DNA of 64,000 bases from Kitasatospora sp. A2-31 (GCF_022288725.1 NZ_JAKNTA010000002.1:718404-782403); one strand, 5' to 3'; positions 51,764 to 61,349 are shown, counted from the stretch's first letter. Notes: generated by a model not told the origin, from the letters alone. Program-made: numbers and translations.

Positions 51764-53014
51764 TCAGAGGACCTGCAGTGCTCCCCACAGTGCCACCACT
51801 GCCAGTACCAGGGCGGCGGGCACGACGAGCAGTCCGAGCCGGGTGAACTCGCCCAGGCCGATGTCGGTGTCGTGCTCGCTGACGATGCGTCGCCACAGCA
51901 GGGTGGCCAGGGACCCGGCATAGGTGAGGTTGGGGCCGATGTTCACGCCGAGCAGCACCGCCAGGACCGCGCCGGCGCCGGACGGGACGGCCAGCGGGAG
52001 CAGCACGAGGGTGGCCGGCAGGTTGTTGATGATGTTCGCCAGTGCCGCCGCCAGCGCCGCCGTGCCGAGCAGCGCGGGCAGCGAGGTGCCGTGGGGGACG
52101 AGGTGCCCGAGCGCGGAGGCCAGCCCGTTGTCGACGACGGCCCGGACCACGATGCCGAGCGCCAGTACGAAGGCCAGGAACGGCACGGCGGCCGAGCGGA
52201 CGATCGCGACGGGGGTGGTGCGGTGCCGGACCAGGGCCCGGACGGCGAGCACGAGCGCGCCCGCCAGGGCCGCCCAGGCCGGGTCGATGCCGACGACCGA
52301 GGTGAGGACGAATCCGGCGAGCGTGCAGGCGACGGTGGCGAGGGCGAACACGGGCGTCGCCGGTGCCGTGACCTCCGCCGCGGGCGGGGCCGCGGCGTCG
52401 AGATCGGCGGTGAAGAACCGGCGCAGCACCACGTACTCGACGGCGATGGCCACCGTCCAGGGCAGCGCCATCAGCGCGGCGAACCGGGTGAAGCCCAGCC
52501 CGCTGGCGGCGAAGGCCAGCAGATTGGTCAGGTTGGAGACCGGCAGCAGCAGCGAGGCGGTGTTCGACAGGTGGGTGCAGGCGTAGACGTGCGGTTTGGG
52601 CCGCGCACCGAGCCGGGCCGCGGTCACGAACACCACCGGCGTCAACAGCACCACGGTCGCGTCCAGGCTCAGCACCGCCGTGACCACCGAGGCGGCCACG
52701 AACACCTGCGCCAGCAGCCGCCGCGGGCTCCCGGCGGACGCCCGGGCCATCCATGCCCCGCAGGCGCGGAACAGGCCCTCGTCGTCGCACAGCTGCGCCA
52801 GCACCAGGACCGCGGCGAGGAAGCCGATGACCGGGCCCAGTCGCTCGGCCTCGTCCGCCGCGTGGGCCGGCGAGATCGCGCCGGTGGCGATCACCAGCCC
52901 GGCGGCCGGGACCGCGACCACGGCCTCCGGCCAACCCCACGGCCGAACCACCGCGCAGAGCAGAACCAGCGCCAGCAAGCCGATGGACAGCGCTTCTGCG
53001 GTCGACGTACTCAG
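51764..53014 (-). CDS. ArsB/SLC13-type permease
   Basis: The 416-residue protein has about 11 hydrophobic segments and the ion-transporter-superfamily pattern: SLDATVVLLTPVVFVTA, HLSNTASLLLPVSNLTNLLAF and ANIINNLPATLVLLPLA, then GVNIGPNLTYAGSLATLLWRR. These motifs are shared by arsenite permease ArsB and SLC13-like anion carriers; the substrate is unresolved and no ars genes adjoin. No ATG or GTG exists near the expected N-terminus. The best start is CTG 53014, seven bases after AAGGAG, giving STSTAEALSIGLLALV. The frame remains open to an ATG at 53182, but that would add 56 residues that include a repeat-encoded RTQDARTQDA run. Confidence 0.78.
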   Translation of the reverse strand: MSTSTAEALSIGLLALVLLCAVVRPWGWPEAVVAVPAAGLVIATGAISPAHAADEAERLGPVIGFLAAVLVLAQLCDDEGLFRACGAWMARASAGSPRRLLAQVFVAASVVTAVLSLDATVVLLTPVVFVTAARLGARPKPHVYACTHLSNTASLLLPVSNLTNLLAFAASGLGFTRFAALMALPWTVAIAVEYVVLRRFFTADLDAAAPPAAEVTAPATPVFALATVACTLAGFVLTSVVGIDPAWAALAGALVLAVRALVRHRTTPVAIVRSAAVPFLAFVLALGIVVRAVVDNGLASALGHLVPHGTSLPALLGTAALAAALANIINNLPATLVLLPLAVPSGAGAVLAVLLGVNIGPNLTYAGSLATLLWRRIVSEHDTDIGLGEFTRLGLLVVPAALVLAVVALWGALQVL

Positions 53015-53023
53015 GGGTCTGCT

Positions 53024-53064
53024 CCTTGCGTCCTGCGTCCTTGCGTCCTGCGTCCTTGCGTCCT
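53024..53064 (-). repeat. 15-bp tandem repeat adjoining the permease ribosome site
   Basis: CCTTGCGTCCTGCGT (plus strand) occurs at 53024 and 53039, with a partial third copy at 53054. The AAGGAG ribosome site (53022-53027, minus strand) overlaps the proximal end, and the repeats contain further AGGA-like cores. Confidence 0.85.
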
Positions 53065-53311
53065 CGCGGCGACGGTGACCGCTGACAGCATCCGCAATCG
53101 AACCCGAAACACCACGCCACGGCCGGTCGGCTGGCACCGACGGGACCCGTTGCTCACCCGGTGGACGTAACGCGCTCCGCATCCGCCGCTGAACGGCGTC
53201 CGCCGACCGATCGAGGAGACGGGCCGCAGGACGGTCGCGGGCCGCAGGACGGCCGGGCCGGTGAGGGCCCGGTGCGGACGACGGGTACGGTCTCCTCCCG
53301 CGGGCGCCGGG

Positions 53312-54415
53312 TCAGCCGGCCGCGACGCCCCGCAGCCGCTCCGCGGCGGCCTCGGGACTCACGTCGGTGACGAAGGCGTCCAGCCCCGATTCCACCCCCG
53401 CCAGGTACTTGAGCTTGCCGGGCGCGCGCCGGACGGTGAACAGCTCCAGATGCAGCGCCAGTTCGTCGCCGCCGCCCTTCGGCGCCTGGTGCCAGGCAGC
53501 GATGTACGGTGTGCGGTTCGGTGCGGAGCCGGCCGGCGCGGGGAACAGACGGTCGAAGCGGCGCAGCAGGTCGAGGTAGAGGCCGGGGAACTCGGCGCGC
53601 TCGGCCTCGTCCAGCGCGGTGAGGTCGCGGACCCGGCGGTTGGGGGAGAGGTGGACCTCGTACGGCCAGCGGGCGGCGAACGGTACGAAGGCCGTCCAGT
53701 GCTCGCCGCGCAGCACCAGCCGCTCGGGGGCGGCCCGTTCGGCGGTGAGGAGGTCCTCGAAGAGGTTCCGCCCGGTGCGGATCCGGTGCGCCGCTGCGCG
53801 GGCGATCATCCGGGTGGTGCGGGAGGGGACGAAGGGGAAGGCGTAGATCTGGCCGTGCGGGTGGGGGAGCGTGACACCGATCTCCTCGCCGCGGTTCTCG
53901 AAGCAGTAGACCTGCTGGACGTCGGGCAGGGCGGACAGTTCCGCCGTGCGGTCGGTCCAGGCGTCCAGGACGAGGCGGACGGCGGCCTCGTCCAGGTCGG
54001 CGACGGAGGCGTGGTGGTCGGGGGAGAAGCAGACCACCTCGCAGCGGCCGGTGCCCGGCCGGACGGTGTGCAGCGGGTCGTCGTGGGCCGCGACGTACGC
54101 TGCGGAGTCCGTGGCGAGCGAGGGGAACCGGTTCTCGAACACCACCACCTCGTAGTCGGCCGCTGGGATCTCGCTGAGCCGATCATCCTGGGAGGGGCAG
54201 AGCGGGCACTCGCCGGCCGGCGGGTGGTAGGTCCGCTGCTGGCGGTGGGCGGCGACCGTGACCCACTCGCCGAGCACCGGGTCGAGCCGGGTCTCGGAGA
54301 GGCTCGCGGCGGGCACGAGCGGGCGCCGGTCCACGGCGGCGCGGTCCGCGGCCCACTCCTGGTCGTAGTAGAAGAGTTCACGGCCGTCGGCCAGCTTGGT
54401 CGCGGTCCTGTGCAC
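53312..54415 (-). CDS. galT: Galactose-1-phosphate uridylyltransferase
   Basis: The 367-residue enzyme of the Leloir pathway exchanges UMP between UDP-glucose and galactose 1-phosphate. It has the nucleophile motif LPHPHGQIYAFP, the zinc-type ECPLCPSQDD, FENRFPSLA and a C-terminal HLELFTVRRAPGKLKYLAGVE. GTG 54415 is seven bases after AAGGAG. galE and galK are not beside it. The gene has its own promoter at 54465-54493 overlapped by a DeoR-type operator, and the DeoR regulator gene lies immediately upstream. Confidence 0.95.
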   Translation of the reverse strand: MHRTATKLADGRELFYYDQEWAADRAAVDRRPLVPAASLSETRLDPVLGEWVTVAAHRQQRTYHPPAGECPLCPSQDDRLSEIPAADYEVVVFENRFPSLATDSAAYVAAHDDPLHTVRPGTGRCEVVCFSPDHHASVADLDEAAVRLVLDAWTDRTAELSALPDVQQVYCFENRGEEIGVTLPHPHGQIYAFPFVPSRTTRMIARAAAHRIRTGRNLFEDLLTAERAAPERLVLRGEHWTAFVPFAARWPYEVHLSPNRRVRDLTALDEAERAEFPGLYLDLLRRFDRLFPAPAGSAPNRTPYIAAWHQAPKGGGDELALHLELFTVRRAPGKLKYLAGVESGLDAFVTDVSPEAAAERLRGVAAG

Positions 54416-54458
54416 CGCTGTGCTCCTTACGCAGGGGGCGTCGGCCACCGAGCCGATC

Positions 54459-54493
54459 TTCAACAGAATCAAACATATGCAATCACATGTCAA
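54459..54493 (-). promoter_or_regulatory. galT promoter with DeoR-type operator
   Basis: On the minus strand, TTGACA (54488-54493) and GATTCT (54465-54470) are 17 bases apart. The 18-mer ATGTTTGATTCTGTTGAA (54459-54476) covers the -10. The transcription start should fall about 40 bases before the GTG. Confidence 0.7.
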
Positions 54494-54582
54494 CGATGTG
54501 GACCGGGGCGACCGATCACCGAGGGTCGCTAAATGCGGCCTTGTTCCCAGCTGAGCCCAGACTGTGACCCCGGGCGCCTGGC

Positions 54583-54600
54583 ATGTTTGATTATGTTGAA
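54583..54600 (+). promoter_or_regulatory. Second DeoR-type operator, inverted copy
   Basis: ATGTTTGATTATGTTGAA on the plus strand matches the operator at 54459-54476 in opposite orientation at 17 of 18 positions. The two sites are 106 bases apart, suitable for repressor looping. Confidence 0.65.
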
Positions 54601-54640
54601 ATCGGCTCCGCCGGCCGTGGTAACCCCTGGAGAGCCTCGG

Positions 54641-55447
54641 TCAGCCGGCCGCCGGAACGACGACGAGCTCGCCGACCGCCTCGGCGAGCGCGCTGCGGGC
54701 CGCCGCCGGAAGGGCGTCGTCGGTGATGAAGCAGTCGACCTCCGCCAGGGTCGCGAAGCTGCTCAGGCCGACGACGCCCCACTTGGTGTGGTCGGCGACC
54801 ACGACCGTGCGGCGGGCGGAGGCGATCAGGGCCCGGTTGGTCTGGGCCTCGGCCAGGTTGGGCGTGGTGAGCCCGGCCCGCTCGCTGACGCCGTGCACGC
54901 CGAGGACCAGCAGGTCCACGTGGAGCGTACGGATCGTCTGTTCGGCCAGGGCTCCCACCAGGGCCGCGGAGCGGGTCGGTGCGCCTCCCGTCAACAGGAG
55001 CGTCGGGACGGACTCCCTCCCGTCGTTCTCCGCCGCCCACAGCAGCTCGGCGATCCGCAGGGAGTTGGTCACCACCGTCAGCTGCCGGACGTCCAGCAGA
55101 CGGGCGGCGACCGCGTAGGTGGTGGTTCCGGCGGACAGCGCCACCACGCTGCCCGCTTCCACGAGCTGTGCCGCCGCGCCGGCCAGCGCGGCCTTGGTGC
55201 CCTCCTCCAGCGCCGACTTGGCGTCGAAGCCGGGTTCGAAGGTGCTGGCGGCCCCGGTTGCCACCGCTCCGCCGTGGACCTTCTGGACGGTGCCCTCGCG
55301 GGCCAGCGCGTCCAGGTCCCGGCGGATCGTCATGTCGGACACGCCGAACTGCGCGACCAGGTCGGCGACGCGGACGGCGCCCGTGCGACGGATCTCGTCG
55401 AGGATCAGCGCACGCCGCTGCGCGGCGAACAACGTCTGGTCAGCCAC
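54641..55447 (-). CDS. DeoR/GlpR-family transcriptional regulator
   Basis: The 268-residue protein starts with GTG 55447 and has the DeoR helix-turn-helix QRRALILDEIRRTGAVRVADLVAQFGVSDMTIRRDLDAL (abridged: VADLVAQFGVSDMTIRRDL) and a sugar-phosphate sensing domain with ALSAGTTTYAVAARL and VHGVSERAGLTTPNLAEAQTNRALI. It probably binds the pair of TGTTTGATT-type sites and responds to a phosphorylated sugar such as galactose 1-phosphate or tagatose phosphate. It lies just upstream of galT on the same strand. Confidence 0.92.
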   Translation of the reverse strand: MADQTLFAAQRRALILDEIRRTGAVRVADLVAQFGVSDMTIRRDLDALAREGTVQKVHGGAVATGAASTFEPGFDAKSALEEGTKAALAGAAAQLVEAGSVVALSAGTTTYAVAARLLDVRQLTVVTNSLRIAELLWAAENDGRESVPTLLLTGGAPTRSAALVGALAEQTIRTLHVDLLVLGVHGVSERAGLTTPNLAEAQTNRALIASARRTVVVADHTKWGVVGLSSFATLAEVDCFITDDALPAAARSALAEAVGELVVVPAAG

Positions 55448-55538
55448 GGAGGTCCTTCCGGTCGGCCGGGTACTGGGGTGGGAGCGGTCTCGTCCGTTGG
55501 CCGGGACACGTTCGGGTCGGCCCGGTCCATTGTCGGCC

Positions 55539-55586
55539 GGACCCGTCACCGGACCCGTCACCGGACCCGTCACCTGACCCGTCACC
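55539..55586. repeat. 12-bp tandem repeat, four copies
   Basis: GGACCCGTCACC occurs at 55539, 55551 and 55563; the fourth copy at 55575 has T for the first G. It lies about 90-140 bases upstream of the DeoR gene start. Confidence 0.9.
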
Positions 55587-55653
55587 GGCCCCGGCGGCCG
55601 GCTTCAGCGGCGTAGCGGGTCCGGCAGGCGCGGGGCCCGCGCGCACGACGAAC

Positions 55654-55694
55654 GGGGCGGGTGGCCCGTAGGACTCCACGGGCCACCCGGCCCC
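55654..55694 (-). terminator. Terminator of the asparaginase-aspartase transcript
   Basis: GGGTGGCCCGT and ACGGGCCACCC form an 11-bp stem with an 8-base loop; flanking GGGGC/GCCCC extend it with a bulge. It is about 100 bases past the aspartase stop. Confidence 0.7.
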
Positions 55695-55795
55695 TCCGCC
55701 GAGGGCTCGCCCACTTCTCGGTCGGGCCGAGGTCCGGCTGCTCCGGAGCTCCACCGTGTGGGGGAGCCTCGCGGCCTGCAGCCGCCGGGCAGTCC

Positions 55796-57205
55796 TCAGA
55801 CCACGGCCACGCCGCTGCCGGCGATGACCTCGGGCCGGAGCAGGGCCGCGAGCCGTTCCGCGGGCAACAGCCCCCGCTCCAGCACGAGTTCGGCGACCCC
55901 CCGGCCGCTGGCCAGGGCCTCCTTGGCGATGTCGGTGGCGGCGGTGTACCCGATGTGCGGGTTGAGGGCGGTCACCAGGCCGATGGAGTTCTCGACGGTC
56001 GCGCGCAGCACTTCGGTGTTGGCGGTGATGCCGACCACGCAGCGCTCGGCGAGGGTGAGGCAGGCGGCGCGCAGGTGGGTGATGGACTCCGACAGCGAGT
56101 GCAGGATGATCGGTTCGAAGGCGTTGAGCTGGAGCTGCCCGGCCTCGGCGGCCATGGTGATCGCGACGTCGTTGCCGATCACCTCGAAGGCGACCTGGTT
56201 GACGACCTCGGGGATCACCGGGTTGACCTTGCCCGGCATGATGCTCGAACCGGCCTGCACCGGCGGCAGGTTGATCTCGCCGAGGCCGGCGCGCGGCCCG
56301 GAGGACAGCAGCCGCAGGTCGTTGCAGGTCTTGGACAGTTTGACGGCGATGCGCTTGAGGACGCCGGACATCTGGACGAACGCGCCGCAGTCCTGGGTGG
56401 CTTCGACCAGGTTGACGGCGGTGACCAGGGGCAGCCCGGTGATGTCGGCGAGGTGGCGCCGGGCGGATTCGGCGTACCCGGCAGGGGCGTTCAGGCCGGT
56501 GCCGATCGCGGTGGCGCCGAGGTTGATCTCGTGGATCAGCTCGACGGCCTCCGCGAGCCGGCTGCGGTCCTCGTCGAGCATGACGGCGAAGGCGGAGAAC
56601 TCCTGGCCGAGCGTCATCGGCACGGCGTCCTGCAACTGCGTGCGGCCCATCTTCAGGACGTCGCGGAACTCGACGGACTTGCGGGCGAAGGCGTCCTGGA
56701 GAACGGCCATCGCGTCGAGGAGGCCGCGCACGGCGAACACGGTCGCGATCCGGACGGCGGTCGGGTAGACGTCGTTGGTGGACTGGCCGAGGTTGACGTC
56801 CTCGTTGGGGTGCAGGTGCCGGTACTCGCCCTTGGCGTGTCCCAGCAGTTCCAGCGCCCGGTTGGCGAGGACCTCGTTGGCGTTCATGTTGGTCGAGGTG
56901 CCGGCCCCGCCCTGGATGACGTCCACGACGAACTGGTCGTGCAGCCTGCCGCCGCGGATCTCCCGGCAGGCGGTGGCGATCGCGGCGGCCTTCGCGGGTT
57001 CCAGCAGGCCGAGTTCCTCGTTGGCGAGGGCGGCCGCCTCCTTGACGGCGGCCAGCGCGTCGACCAGGTGCGGGTAGGCGGAGATCGGCGTGCCCGTGAT
57101 GGGGAAGTTCTCGGTGGCGCGCAGAGTGTGGACGCCCCAGTAGGCGTCGGCGGGGACGTCGCGGTCCCCGAGCAGGTCGTGTTCGCGGCGGGTGGCGGCG
57201 GTCAT
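55796..57205 (-). CDS. aspA: Aspartate ammonia-lyase
   Basis: The 469-residue tetrameric enzyme splits L-aspartate into fumarate and ammonia. The superfamily signature [17 protein letters not shown] is intact, as are [28 protein letters not shown] and [11 protein letters not shown], which distinguish aspartase from fumarase poorly; fumarase is the alternative. The asparaginase gene directly upstream (38-base gap) favours aspartase. The terminator follows at 55654-55694. Confidence 0.9.
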   Translation of the reverse strand: MTAATRREHDLLGDRDVPADAYWGVHTLRATENFPITGTPISAYPHLVDALAAVKEAAALANEELGLLEPAKAAAIATACREIRGGRLHDQFVVDVIQGGAGTSTNMNANEVLANRALELLGHAKGEYRHLHPNEDVNLGQSTNDVYPTAVRIATVFAVRGLLDAMAVLQDAFARKSVEFRDVLKMGRTQLQDAVPMTLGQEFSAFAVMLDEDRSRLAEAVELIHEINLGATAIGTGLNAPAGYAESARRHLADITGLPLVTAVNLVEATQDCGAFVQMSGVLKRIAVKLSKTCNDLRLLSSGPRAGLGEINLPPVQAGSSIMPGKVNPVIPEVVNQVAFEVIGNDVAITMAAEAGQLQLNAFEPIILHSLSESITHLRAACLTLAERCVVGITANTEVLRATVENSIGLVTALNPHIGYTAATDIAKEALASGRGVAELVLERGLLPAERLAALLRPEVIAGSGVAVV

Positions 57206-57243
57206 GGTCGTGCGGGTCCTCTTTCTCGCAGTGATGGTTCGGG

Positions 57244-58260
57244 TCACGGGCGGGCGAGCAGGGCCGCCGGTTCCAGCGCGGCCGCCGGGCGCACGCCGCC
57301 GACGGGCCGGCCGCCGCCGAACGTCGGCTCGCCCGCGAAGCCGGTCAGCAGCCGCGGGTCGACTCCCGCCAGCGCCAGGGCGGCTGCCGTCACCGGGATG
57401 CGCGCCCGGTCCGCCCCGTCGGCGATCTTCAGGGCGACGGCGCGGCCGTCCGGCAGCGCGGCGATCTGGACGCCCTCGAAGCCGTCCTTGGCGAGCAGCC
57501 CCGGCACCGCCTGCATCAGTCGAGCCACGTCCCGCCCCGCGCCGGAGGCCATCTCGGGGTGGCTGCGCAGCGCGTCCGCCACCCGGAACTCGGGTGTCCC
57601 GGGCGCCCCGGTGGCGATGCGCGCGGCGGCACGGGCCAGACCGTGGAGGGAGACGGCGAACAGCGGGGTGCCGCAGCCGTCCACCGTGACGTGGGCGATG
57701 CGCTGGCCGGTGAGGTCCTCCACGACTTCCGCGATCACCCGTTGGAGCGGGTGCTCGGGGGCGTCGTAGTCGTCCAGCGGCCATCCGTTGAGCTTGCAGA
57801 GGGTGAGCATCGCGGCGTGCTTGCCCGAGCAGTTCTGGGCGAGCCTGGACGGGGGCCGGTCCTGCCGGATCCAGGTGTCGCGGACGGCCGGGCCGTACGG
57901 CAGGTCCGGGACGTTGCGCAGGTCGTCCTCGGTGAGGCCGGCGAGCGCCAGGATCCGCCGGGTGGCGGCGAGGTGGCGTTCCTCGCCGGAATGGCTGCCC
58001 ATCGCGAGGGCGAGCAGTTCGCCGTCGAGCGGCAGTCCGGCGCGGACCATCGCGACGGCCTGGACGGGCTTGAGGGCCGACCGCGGGTAGCACGCGGCCT
58101 CCGCGTCGCCGAGGTGGAACCGGAGCCTGCCGTCGCCGTCGAGGACGACGACGGAACCGTAGTGGGTGCCCTCGACCACGCCGGCACGGGTGACGTGGGC
58201 GACGGGTGCGTGGCGGGGCTCGCGGATCGCGGGCGCGTCCGCGAGGGGGCTGGTGAGCAT
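57244..58260 (-). CDS. Asparaginase (Rhizobium AnsA / Asparaginase_II family)
   Basis: The 338-residue protein has the Asparaginase_II (PF06089) motifs [67 protein letters not shown] and [16 protein letters not shown]. It hydrolyses L-asparagine to aspartate and ammonia. The next gene in the transcript, aspartase, uses the product. The amino-acid permease gene ends 101 bases upstream, with a strong hairpin between, so this pair may have separate or reduced transcription. Confidence 0.9.
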   Translation of the reverse strand: MLTSPLADAPAIREPRHAPVAHVTRAGVVEGTHYGSVVVLDGDGRLRFHLGDAEAACYPRSALKPVQAVAMVRAGLPLDGELLALAMGSHSGEERHLAATRRILALAGLTEDDLRNVPDLPYGPAVRDTWIRQDRPPSRLAQNCSGKHAAMLTLCKLNGWPLDDYDAPEHPLQRVIAEVVEDLTGQRIAHVTVDGCGTPLFAVSLHGLARAAARIATGAPGTPEFRVADALRSHPEMASGAGRDVARLMQAVPGLLAKDGFEGVQIAALPDGRAVALKIADGADRARIPVTAAALALAGVDPRLLTGFAGEPTFGGGRPVGGVRPAAALEPAALLARP

Positions 58261-58314
58261 GACTGCCTCGATCGTGATGGCTCGGGACTGCTGGTCTGGT
58301 GCCTGCGTGCGGCC

Positions 58315-58353
58315 GGCCCGGGCGGATGCGCGGTCCGCGGATCCGCCCGGGCC
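58315..58353 (-). terminator. Hairpin directly after the amino-acid permease gene
   Basis: GGCCCGGGCGGAT and ATCCGCCCGGGCC form a perfect 13-bp stem with a 13-base loop that can itself fold. It starts 9 bases after the permease stop and lies between permease and asparaginase. Confidence 0.75.
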
Positions 58354-58361
58354 CGCCGGGT

Positions 58362-59801
58362 TCAGTCGTCGGTTCCGGCGGCGACGCGCGCGATGCGTCC
58401 GCGGATCGCGTACCAGCCGGCGACGAGTGCCGCGGCGATCAGCGGTACGCACAGCACGGTGGTGCGTCCGGCGCCGCCGTCGGCGTACATGAGGACCAGG
58501 ACGGCGGCGAGGAAGGCCAGGGTCACGAGTTCGGTCCAGGGCGAGCCGGGCAGGCGGTAGGCGGGGCGGGTCAGTTCGCCGGCCGTGGTCTTCCGCCAGA
58601 ACAGCAGGTGGCAGACCATGATCATGCCCCAGGTCGCGATGATGCCGATGGCCGCGAGGTTGAGCACGATCTCGAACGCGTCGGCGGGGACCACGAAGTT
58701 GAGGCCGACACCGAGGACGCACATGCCGCTGGTGAGCAGGATGCCGCCGTAGGGCACCTGGGTGCGGCTCATCCGGGCGGTGAAGCGCGGCGCGGATCCG
58801 TTGACGGCCATGGAGCGCAGGATGCGGCCGGTGGAGTAGAGGCCGGAGTTGAGCGAGGACATCGCCGCGGTGAGGACGACCAGGTTCATCACGCTGCCCG
58901 CGGCCGGCACGCCGATGTGGGAGAGCACGGTCACGAAGGGGCTCTGGCCGGAGGTGTACCTGTTCCACGGCATCAGCATCGACAGCAGCACGACCGAGCC
59001 GACGTAGAACAGGCCCACGCGCCACATGATGGAGTTGATCGCCTTCGGCATGATCTTCTCGGGGTTCTCGGTCTCACCGGCCGTCACGCCGACCAGTTCG
59101 ACGGAGGCGTAGGCGAAGACGACGCCCTGGATGATCAGCAGCATCGGCAGCAGGCCGTTGGGGAAGATCCCGCCGTTGTCGGTGATCAGGGACGGGCCGG
59201 GTACGACGCCGTCGACCTGGTGGCGGGTGACGAGCAGGAAGATCGCGATGCCCATGAAGATGACCAGGGCGCTGACCTTGACGATGGCGAACCAGAACTC
59301 CAGTTCGCCGAAGATCCGTACCGAGATGAGGTTCACGGTGAGGACCACGGCGAGGGCTATGAGCGCGATCACCCATTGCGGGACGTCGGAGAACAGGTGC
59401 CAGTAGTGGGTGTACGTGGCCACCGCGGTGATGTCGGCGATGCCGGTGGTCGCCCAGTTGAGGAAGTACATCCAGCCGGCGGTGTACGCGCCCTTCTCTC
59501 CCAGGAACTCCCGGGCGTACGACACGAAGGCGCCGGAGGAGGGGCGGTACAGGACGAGTTCGCCGAGCGCTCGCACGACGAGGAACGCGAAGACGCCGCA
59601 GACGGCGTACGCGACGAACAGGGAGGGCCCGGCGTCGGCGAGCCGTCCGCCCGCACCGAGGAACAGCCCGGTGCCGATGGCTCCGCCGATGGCGATCATG
59701 TTGACGTGCCGGGCCTTCAGGGACTTGCTGTAGCCGGTGTCGCCGGCATCGACGTGACGGGTCGTGGGGCGCTTCTCGTCTTTGAGGAACTGCTCGCTCA
59801 C
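58362..59801 (-). CDS. Amino-acid permease, AnsP/GabP type
   Basis: The 479-residue APC-family carrier has 12 predicted membrane segments and the amino-acid permease signature [32 protein letters not shown] (abridged: [16 protein letters not shown]). [22 protein letters not shown] and [20 protein letters not shown] are also typical. L-asparagine is the likely substrate because asparaginase and aspartase lie next; GABA is possible given the PuuD-like gene upstream. The GTG start overlaps the GntR stop as GTGA, so regulator and permease are coupled. Confidence 0.92.
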   Translation of the reverse strand: MSEQFLKDEKRPTTRHVDAGDTGYSKSLKARHVNMIAIGGAIGTGLFLGAGGRLADAGPSLFVAYAVCGVFAFLVVRALGELVLYRPSSGAFVSYAREFLGEKGAYTAGWMYFLNWATTGIADITAVATYTHYWHLFSDVPQWVIALIALAVVLTVNLISVRIFGELEFWFAIVKVSALVIFMGIAIFLLVTRHQVDGVVPGPSLITDNGGIFPNGLLPMLLIIQGVVFAYASVELVGVTAGETENPEKIMPKAINSIMWRVGLFYVGSVVLLSMLMPWNRYTSGQSPFVTVLSHIGVPAAGSVMNLVVLTAAMSSLNSGLYSTGRILRSMAVNGSAPRFTARMSRTQVPYGGILLTSGMCVLGVGLNFVVPADAFEIVLNLAAIGIIATWGMIMVCHLLFWRKTTAGELTRPAYRLPGSPWTELVTLAFLAAVLVLMYADGGAGRTTVLCVPLIAAALVAGWYAIRGRIARVAAGTDD

Positions 59802-60529
59802 GCCTCGGCCCTGCCTTCTCTTGAGGTGTCCGCGCGCTGGGGGCGCACGATGTCGGTGAGGGTGGCCTCCACACGGTGGAGGTGGTGGGACATCGCCTCG
59901 ACGGCGTCGGGCTCGGAACCGTCGATCAGGGCCTCGACGATCGCCCGGTGCTCGCAGTTGGACTGCTCGCGGCGACCGCCGAGTTCGTTGAGGAAGGTCG
60001 ACTGACGCGCCAGTGCGTCACGGATCTCCTCGATCACCCGGCGGAACACCGGGTTGCCGGAGGCCTCGGCCACCGCCAGGTGGAACACGGTGTCCAGGGC
60101 GACCCACGCGGTGGTGTCGGTCTCCCGCTCCATCCGGTCGAGCAGGTGGCCCAAGTGGTCCAGGTCCTCCGGGGTGCGGCGCAGCGCCGCGTAGCCGGCG
60201 ACCGGGATCTCGACGTGCCGGCGCACCTCCAGGAGATCGCTGGCCGCGTAGTCGCCGAAGGTCGGGTCGTCGACCGTGTTCGCCACGACGAAGGTGCCCT
60301 TGCCCGTCCGCGAGACCGTCAGGCCCATGGTCTGCAGGGCACGGAGTGCCTCCCGCAGCACGGGCCGGCTGACCTCCAGGGTCCGGCACAGCTCGGCTTC
60401 CGAGGGGAGCTTGTCTCCCACGGCGTACTGACCGCGCTCGATGGCGCTGCGCAGGTGGCCGAACACCGCTTCCATCGCGCTGACGCGCCGCGGGGCCGGA
60501 CCACCTGTCTGGCTGTCTGACAGGTTCAC
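59798..60529 (-). CDS. FadR-type GntR transcriptional regulator
   Basis: The 243-residue protein has a winged helix ([45 protein letters not shown], abridged: [20 protein letters not shown]) and an all-helical FCD ligand domain with the metal-binding Asp/His set ([41 protein letters not shown]). GTG 60529 is the start. CTGTC-T-GACAG, a FadR-like palindrome, sits within the first codons (60513-60523), and TGTCAAGACA occurs just upstream, so it may repress itself and the permease. The ligand is likely an amino or dicarboxylic acid. Confidence 0.92.
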   Translation of the reverse strand: MNLSDSQTGGPAPRRVSAMEAVFGHLRSAIERGQYAVGDKLPSEAELCRTLEVSRPVLREALRALQTMGLTVSRTGKGTFVVANTVDDPTFGDYAASDLLEVRRHVEIPVAGYAALRRTPEDLDHLGHLLDRMERETDTTAWVALDTVFHLAVAEASGNPVFRRVIEEIRDALARQSTFLNELGGRREQSNCEHRAIVEALIDGSEPDAVEAMSHHLHRVEATLTDIVRPQRADTSREGRAEA

Positions 60530-60560
60530 GGGCTGATCCTGGGGCCTGCAGTGACGTCTG

Positions 60561-61349
60561 TCAAGACACCGGCGTCGTACCGGAGAGCTCCGAAGCGCTC
60601 CGCCGGACAGGCACCTTCCGCTCGTCGGCACCCGTCGGCGCAGGGCTCTGGGTCGACCTGGCCGCGGCCACCAGGGCGTGCACCACCGCCGAGTCGAAGG
60701 CCATTTCGGGGTGCCACTGCACGCCGACCGCGAAGCGGTGCCGGGTGCTCTCGATCGCCTCGACGGTGCCGTCCGCCGTGCGGGCGCCCACGACCAGGCC
60801 GGCTCCGAGGGACTCCACCGCCTGATGGTGGTGCGTGGCGACCTGGCGGGTCCCCGGAAGGAGCGCGCCGATCCGCGTCCCCGGCACCGTGGTGACGGCA
60901 TGGGGGGAGAAGTGGCCGCCGTGCAGGTTGTGCCCGTGGTGGCCCACGGTCTCGGGGAGGTGCTGGATCAGGGTGCCGCCCGCGTGCACGTTCATCAGCT
61001 GCATTCCGCGACACACTCCGAGCACCGGCATGTCACGCGCGAGAGCCTCGTCCAGCACGGCCCACTCCCACCGGTCGCGCTCGCGCATCGGCGGCCCCGT
61101 GCAGGGATGCGGCTGCGCCCCGTACAACGCGGGATCCACGTCCTCGCCGCTGGTGAGGACGATCGCGTCCAGGCGTGCCACGACGTCCGGCGCGGCCTCC
61201 GGCGCGTCCGGCGGCAGCAGCACCACCCGGCCGCCCGCCGCCCGGAGGCAGCTGACGTACGCCGCGGGCAGCAGCGCGGCGGGCAGCTCCCACTCACCCC
61301 ACTGAGCGTCGGCGAGGTAGGTGGTCAGTCCGATGAGTGGCTTGGGCAT
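60561..61349 (-). CDS. PuuD-like gamma-glutamyl-GABA hydrolase family protein
   Basis: The 262-residue class I glutamine-amidotransferase-like protein has the nucleophile elbow LGVCRGMQLMNVHAGG, LTSGEDVDPALYG and the catalytic His-Glu pair in GVQWHPE. PuuD homologues split gamma-glutamyl amides such as gamma-Glu-GABA in putrescine breakdown. No puuA, puuB or puuC is in the window. It is the first gene of the minus-strand series that continues with the GntR regulator 31 bases on. GGAAGTGGT precedes the ATG. Confidence 0.9.
   Translation of the reverse strand: MPKPLIGLTTYLADAQWGEWELPAALLPAAYVSCLRAAGGRVVLLPPDAPEAAPDVVARLDAIVLTSGEDVDPALYGAQPHPCTGPPMRERDRWEWAVLDEALARDMPVLGVCRGMQLMNVHAGGTLIQHLPETVGHHGHNLHGGHFSPHAVTTVPGTRIGALLPGTRQVATHHHQAVESLGAGLVVGARTADGTVEAIESTRHRFAVGVQWHPEMAFDSAVVHALVAAARSTQSPAPTGADERKVPVRRSASELSGTTPVS

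Larger units (their letters stand above)
55448..55795. other. 348-bp intergenic region with tandem repeat and terminator
   Basis: I see no gene. It holds the DeoR gene 5' region, a 12-bp tandem repeat (55539-55586) and the terminator of the aspartase operon (55654-55694). Confidence 0.7.
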
